Shown here piece by piece: positions 61,425 to 64,000 of a stretch of 64,000 nucleotides of DNA. The stretch is from Streptomyces sp. Edi4 (GTDB lineage: Bacteria > Actinomycetota > Actinomycetes > Streptomycetales > Streptomycetaceae). The notes under the pieces were generated by a model. It ran no database searches, was not told the origin of the DNA, and saw only the letters and a list, made by a program, of their open reading frames with translations. The stretch lies in contig NZ_JBEJGY010000004.1 of NCBI RefSeq assembly GCF_040253615.1, positions 1,178,001 to 1,242,000 on the forward strand, given 5' to 3'. How positions within the stretch are numbered: the stretch's first letter is position 1; every line of letters starts with the position of its first letter. A program made the position numbers and the translations under genes.

Positions 61425-62228
61425 TCACATCGTGGGCAGCCAGCTCACCTTGCCCGCGAGCAGCGCGTACCCGACGAAGGCCCCGATGTCGAGCAGCGCG
61501 TGCGCCACCACGAGCGGACCCACCCGCCGCCAGCGCCGGTAGAGCAGGACGAACACCACGCCCATCACCATGTTGCCGAGGAGGCCGCCGACCCCCTGAT
61601 AGAGGTGGTACGAGCCGCGCAGCACGGCACTCGCGGCGAGCGCGGCGGACGGCGACCACCCCAACTGGCCGAGTCTGCGCAGCAGATACCCGACCACGAT
61701 CACTTCTTCGAGTACGGAATTCTGGAGCGCCGACAGAATCAGTACGGGGTACTTCCACCACACATCGGGCAGCGACTCGGGCACGACGGTCAGATTGCCG
61801 CCGGCCGCCCGCGCCACCAGGTAGAAGGCGAGTCCCGCGCTGCCGATCCCGGCGGCGATGAGCACGCCACGGCCGAGGTCCGGCCACGGCCGGGTCCGGT
61901 CGAAGCCCAGCACCCGCAGCCCGCCGGCCCGCTCCCGCACCAGGAGATGCGCCACGAGCGCGACCGGCACGAGCGCCGTCGTGATGCCGAAGAGCTGCCA
62001 GGCGAGATCGAGCCAGGGGCGCCCGGGTGCGTAGGAGGTGTTGAGGTGTGCCGCCTGGTGCGCGAGACCGCCAGGTTTGGTCAGCGAGCCGACAAAGCTG
62101 ATCAGGGCCGACACCCCACTCGCGCCGAGCGAGAGCGCCAGGACGAGAACGGTCTCGGACCGCAGGATTTTCGGTGAACACCCCTCCTCGGGAAGGGAAT
62201 CAGCCACCCGCTCGGCCTCCACCTGCAC
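61425..62228 (-). CDS. CPBP family intramembrane metalloprotease
   Basis: 267-aa polytopic protein with about seven transmembrane helices. The CPBP/Abi motif 1 is EEVIVVGYLLRRL (near residue 180), motif 2 is VLRGSYHLYQG, and the third conserved His region is VVAHALLDIGAF. These supply the glutamates and histidines of the intramembrane active site. The GTG start at 62226-62228 has GGAGG five bases upstream and starts VQVEAERVADS. Homologues process prenylated peptides or act in bacteriocin self-immunity. Confidence 0.9.
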   Translation of the reverse strand: MQVEAERVADSLPEEGCSPKILRSETVLVLALSLGASGVSALISFVGSLTKPGGLAHQAAHLNTSYAPGRPWLDLAWQLFGITTALVPVALVAHLLVRERAGGLRVLGFDRTRPWPDLGRGVLIAAGIGSAGLAFYLVARAAGGNLTVVPESLPDVWWKYPVLILSALQNSVLEEVIVVGYLLRRLGQLGWSPSAALAASAVLRGSYHLYQGVGGLLGNMVMGVVFVLLYRRWRRVGPLVVAHALLDIGAFVGYALLAGKVSWLPTM

Positions 62229-62318
62229 ACCTGCCTCCAGTTGATGAATCCCGGTCCATCCCCACCGCCGCCCCGCTAGGGTCTCGAAGGACAAGCTGAA
62301 GATCGCGCGCGACAGGCC

Positions 62319-62352
62319 GGGGACGGTCGCCATCGCGATGGCGACCGTCCCC
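62319..62352. promoter_or_regulatory. 34-bp perfect palindrome in divergent promoter region
   Basis: GGGGACGGTCGCCATCG (62319-62335) is followed without spacer by its exact complement (62336-62352). It lies between the divergent CPBP and substrate-binding protein genes, 38 bases before the latter's ATG. It could be a dimeric regulator site or an attenuator hairpin; a short T/C-rich run (CTGTTCCTTGTT) follows on the plus strand. Confidence 0.8.
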
Positions 62353-62390
62353 TGTTCCTTGTTCACCATTCAAGGAGGGGCACCACCGCC

Positions 62391-63635
62391 ATGGGACGTC
62401 ACAGCTTGCCCGACGACGCCACGGGGGCGAGCGGCGGGGCCGCCCGGGTGGCCACGCCGGCGCGCACGGTCGCGCTCGCCCTCGCTCTCGTGCTGGCCGT
62501 CGCGGCGGGCACGGCCGTCGCCGTCGAGCGCGGGCTGCTGTCCTTGCGCCGCTCCTGCGAGGCGACCGCCGTGCGGCTCGATCTGGTCGCGTCGCCCGAT
62601 GTGGCGCCCGCCGTCCGGGCCGTCGCCGACCGGGCCCGCAGGGAGAGGATCACCTCGGACGGCTCCTGCATGGACGTACGGGTGAGCGCCCGCGACTCCT
62701 TCGAGGTCGCCGCTTCGTTCGCCTCCCCCGCCAGACCCGACTTCTCGGTGTGGATCCCCGACGCCTCGCTCTGGGTGGACCGGGCCAAGGACGCCTCGGC
62801 GAACGTGCTCACCGCCGGACACATCGCCACCTCACCGGTCGCCCTCGCGGCGGTGCCCGCTGCCGCGGTCTCGCTCGGCTGGCCGGCGAAGACCTACGGC
62901 TGGGCCGAGCTGGCCACGGCCACCGCACGGGACGCCGCGCCGCGCCTCGGCATGGCCGACCCCACGCGCAGCGCCTCCGGGCTGCTCGCCCTGAGCTGCG
63001 TCGGCAAGTCGGCGGCGAGCGCGGGCCGAGGCGGCGGCGCCCGGGCGGCCGCCCTCGCCGGACTGCTCTCGCGACGGGTCTTCACGGGTGACGCCCAGGC
63101 CGTGCGGGCCCTCGGCAAGGGCGGCTCCGGGGACACCCGGGCGCTGGTTCTCTCCGAGCAGGCGGCGTTCGCGTACAACGTCGCGCACGGCGGGGACCGG
63201 GCGCTGCGCCTCTTCTATCCGACGGACGGCGCGCCGCAGCTGGACTATCCCTACGCCATGGTCCGCGAGACCCGGATGAGCACCGACGAGAGCCGGGCCG
63301 CGATGCGTTTCATGACGCTCCTCGGCGATCCCGAGTCCACGCGCGTCCTGGCCGCACAGGGCTTCCGTACGCCCGGCGCGCCGCTGGACGGTCCGCTCGC
63401 GGCCGCGGCCAAAGCGAACTCCCCGCAGCCGTACGCGAGCGCGAGCGCGCAGCCGCCGTCGGCCCAGGACCTCCAGGACGCGCTCGGCCTGTGGGCGAGC
63501 ACCGTGCGCGGCGCCCGCCCGTCGACGGTGGCGGACACCCCGGGTCCGATGGCCACGCGGGCGCCGGGCGCGGGCGACCGCACCCGGCGTGCCCCTCTCC
63601 GGCGCCCGGTGGAAGGTCAGCCTCGCCGCGCCTGA
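62391..63635 (+). CDS. Substrate-binding protein, VWA domain lost
   Basis: 414-aa membrane-anchored protein. An N-terminal transmembrane anchor (residues 25-47) precedes a periplasmic-binding-type domain (about 55-365; DFSVWIPDASLWVDRAKD, GMADPTRSASGLLAL, LSEQAAFAYN, DYPYAMV). In related Streptomyces proteins the chain continues into a von Willebrand A domain. Here the expected MIDAS start (VVDxSxSM) reads VADTPGPM, and the frame ends 35 residues later in Arg/Pro-rich sequence, so the metal site and the domain are absent. An AAGGAGGGG ribosome site precedes the ATG. Confidence 0.85.
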   Translation: MGRHSLPDDATGASGGAARVATPARTVALALALVLAVAAGTAVAVERGLLSLRRSCEATAVRLDLVASPDVAPAVRAVADRARRERITSDGSCMDVRVSARDSFEVAASFASPARPDFSVWIPDASLWVDRAKDASANVLTAGHIATSPVALAAVPAAAVSLGWPAKTYGWAELATATARDAAPRLGMADPTRSASGLLALSCVGKSAASAGRGGGARAAALAGLLSRRVFTGDAQAVRALGKGGSGDTRALVLSEQAAFAYNVAHGGDRALRLFYPTDGAPQLDYPYAMVRETRMSTDESRAAMRFMTLLGDPESTRVLAAQGFRTPGAPLDGPLAAAAKANSPQPYASASAQPPSAQDLQDALGLWASTVRGARPSTVADTPGPMATRAPGAGDRTRRAPLRRPVEGQPRRA

Positions 63636-64000
63636 GGGCCCTGAAGGTCCGGACAGCCCGTCGGCCAGGTGTGCACCGGCTCGCCCGCGAGCATCAGTTC
63701 GCGGTAGCGGCGGGTGGTGGCGGCGAGGGCCGCCTCCCTGCCGAGCCCCGCCGCCAGCGCCTCGTGGTAGGTGTCGACCTGCCAGGACGCGCCGTTGACG
63801 CGCCGCCTGCACCGTTCCTCGATGATGCCGAGGTAGTGGTCGCGGTCCGCCGGCGCCACGCCCCACGCGTCGAGCCCGGCGGCGGCGAGCGGCAGCAGTT
63901 CCTCGCGTACGAGCTTGATCGCGGGCACCCGGGTGACACCGCCGCCCCGCCTCGGCGCCGGCCACAGCAGCTCGGCGTCGATGCCGTAACGGCAGGCGGC
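63617..64000 (-). CDS. Glutamate-cysteine ligase family protein (5' part outside window)
   Basis: C-terminal 127 residues of a larger protein, open at the right edge. The sequence VPAIKLVREELLPLAAAGLDAWGV, YLGIIEERCRRRVNGASWQ and the ending LMLAGEPVHTWP match the C-termini of actinobacterial glutamate-cysteine ligase-like proteins (GCS2/YbdK-related), ATP-dependent carboxylate-amine ligases. Its stop overlaps the preceding gene's end by 19 bases, convergent. The catalytic part is not in this window. Confidence 0.8.
   Translation of the reverse strand, partial: AACRYGIDAELLWPAPRRGGGVTRVPAIKLVREELLPLAAAGLDAWGVAPADRDHYLGIIEERCRRRVNGASWQVDTYHEALAAGLGREAALAATTRRYRELMLAGEPVHTWPTGCPDLQGPQARRG

Overview
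The window is high-GC chromosomal DNA of a Streptomyces or close relative. Codon third positions are strongly G/C biased, GTG and TTG starts are frequent, and families typical of the genus are present: EF-Tu3, UppP, actinobacterial Lnt, Streptomyces-type PadR and XRE/cupin regulators, and SCO4226-like DUF4242. No rRNA, tRNA or CRISPR array was seen. Most genes are ordinary, compact and often in divergent or convergent pairs.

Layout. 1-8.0 kb (minus strand) is an FxSxx-COOH RiPP locus: precursor fxsA, the radical SAM/SPASM maturase fxsB with a fused HExxH domain, the TIR-like fxsC, and a giant ParA/TIR/NB-ARC/TPR protein (fxsT) that runs off the left edge. 8.4-20.5 kb holds an XRE/cupin regulator, two left-handed beta-helix proteins, SRPBCC and DedA proteins, a Tat-exported GH3 glycosidase, a thioesterase, a Q/P-rich membrane protein, an MFS pump, a spermidine-synthase-like enzyme, a patatin and tuf3. 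20.9-25.1 kb has TVP38 and uppP with low-complexity repeat arrays between them, two small paralogous proteins and a GNAT enzyme whose stop codon is the insertion site of an intact IS630-family element (25.1-26.2 kb). 26.3-36.2 kb carries a crotonase, lnt, an oxidoreductase, DinB, a lipoprotein, a helical-repeat protein and ung (both behind DNA-damage-type promoters), two SDRs and a DUF3037/HipA-like pair.

36.7-44.3 kb starts with a 26-codon ORF translationally coupled to an ABC exporter. A two-component system follows, facing a flavin-based electron-transfer operon (ferric-reductase-like protein, FMN-binding protein, ApbE) and a Rieske lipoprotein. 44.3-54.2 kb is a series of regulator/target pairs (LysR-EamA, MocR-PPOX, PadR) with transporters and small hypothetical proteins.

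54.2-60.1 kb is the accessory part. It has a 459-bp IS21-like miniature element with a barstar gene and a 5-bp target duplication, an unrecognised 696-aa protein with a repeat-built C-terminal half, solo IS21-type ends, and a decayed polymorphic toxin followed by an intact cysteine-rich immunity-like gene. 60.1-64 kb returns to ordinary genes: DUF4242, PhzF, a CPBP protease, a substrate-binding protein that has lost its VWA domain, and a glutamate-cysteine ligase cut by the right edge.

The most interesting items are the FxsABCT locus, the barstar miniature element, the 696-aa unknown and the two shared DNA-damage promoters.
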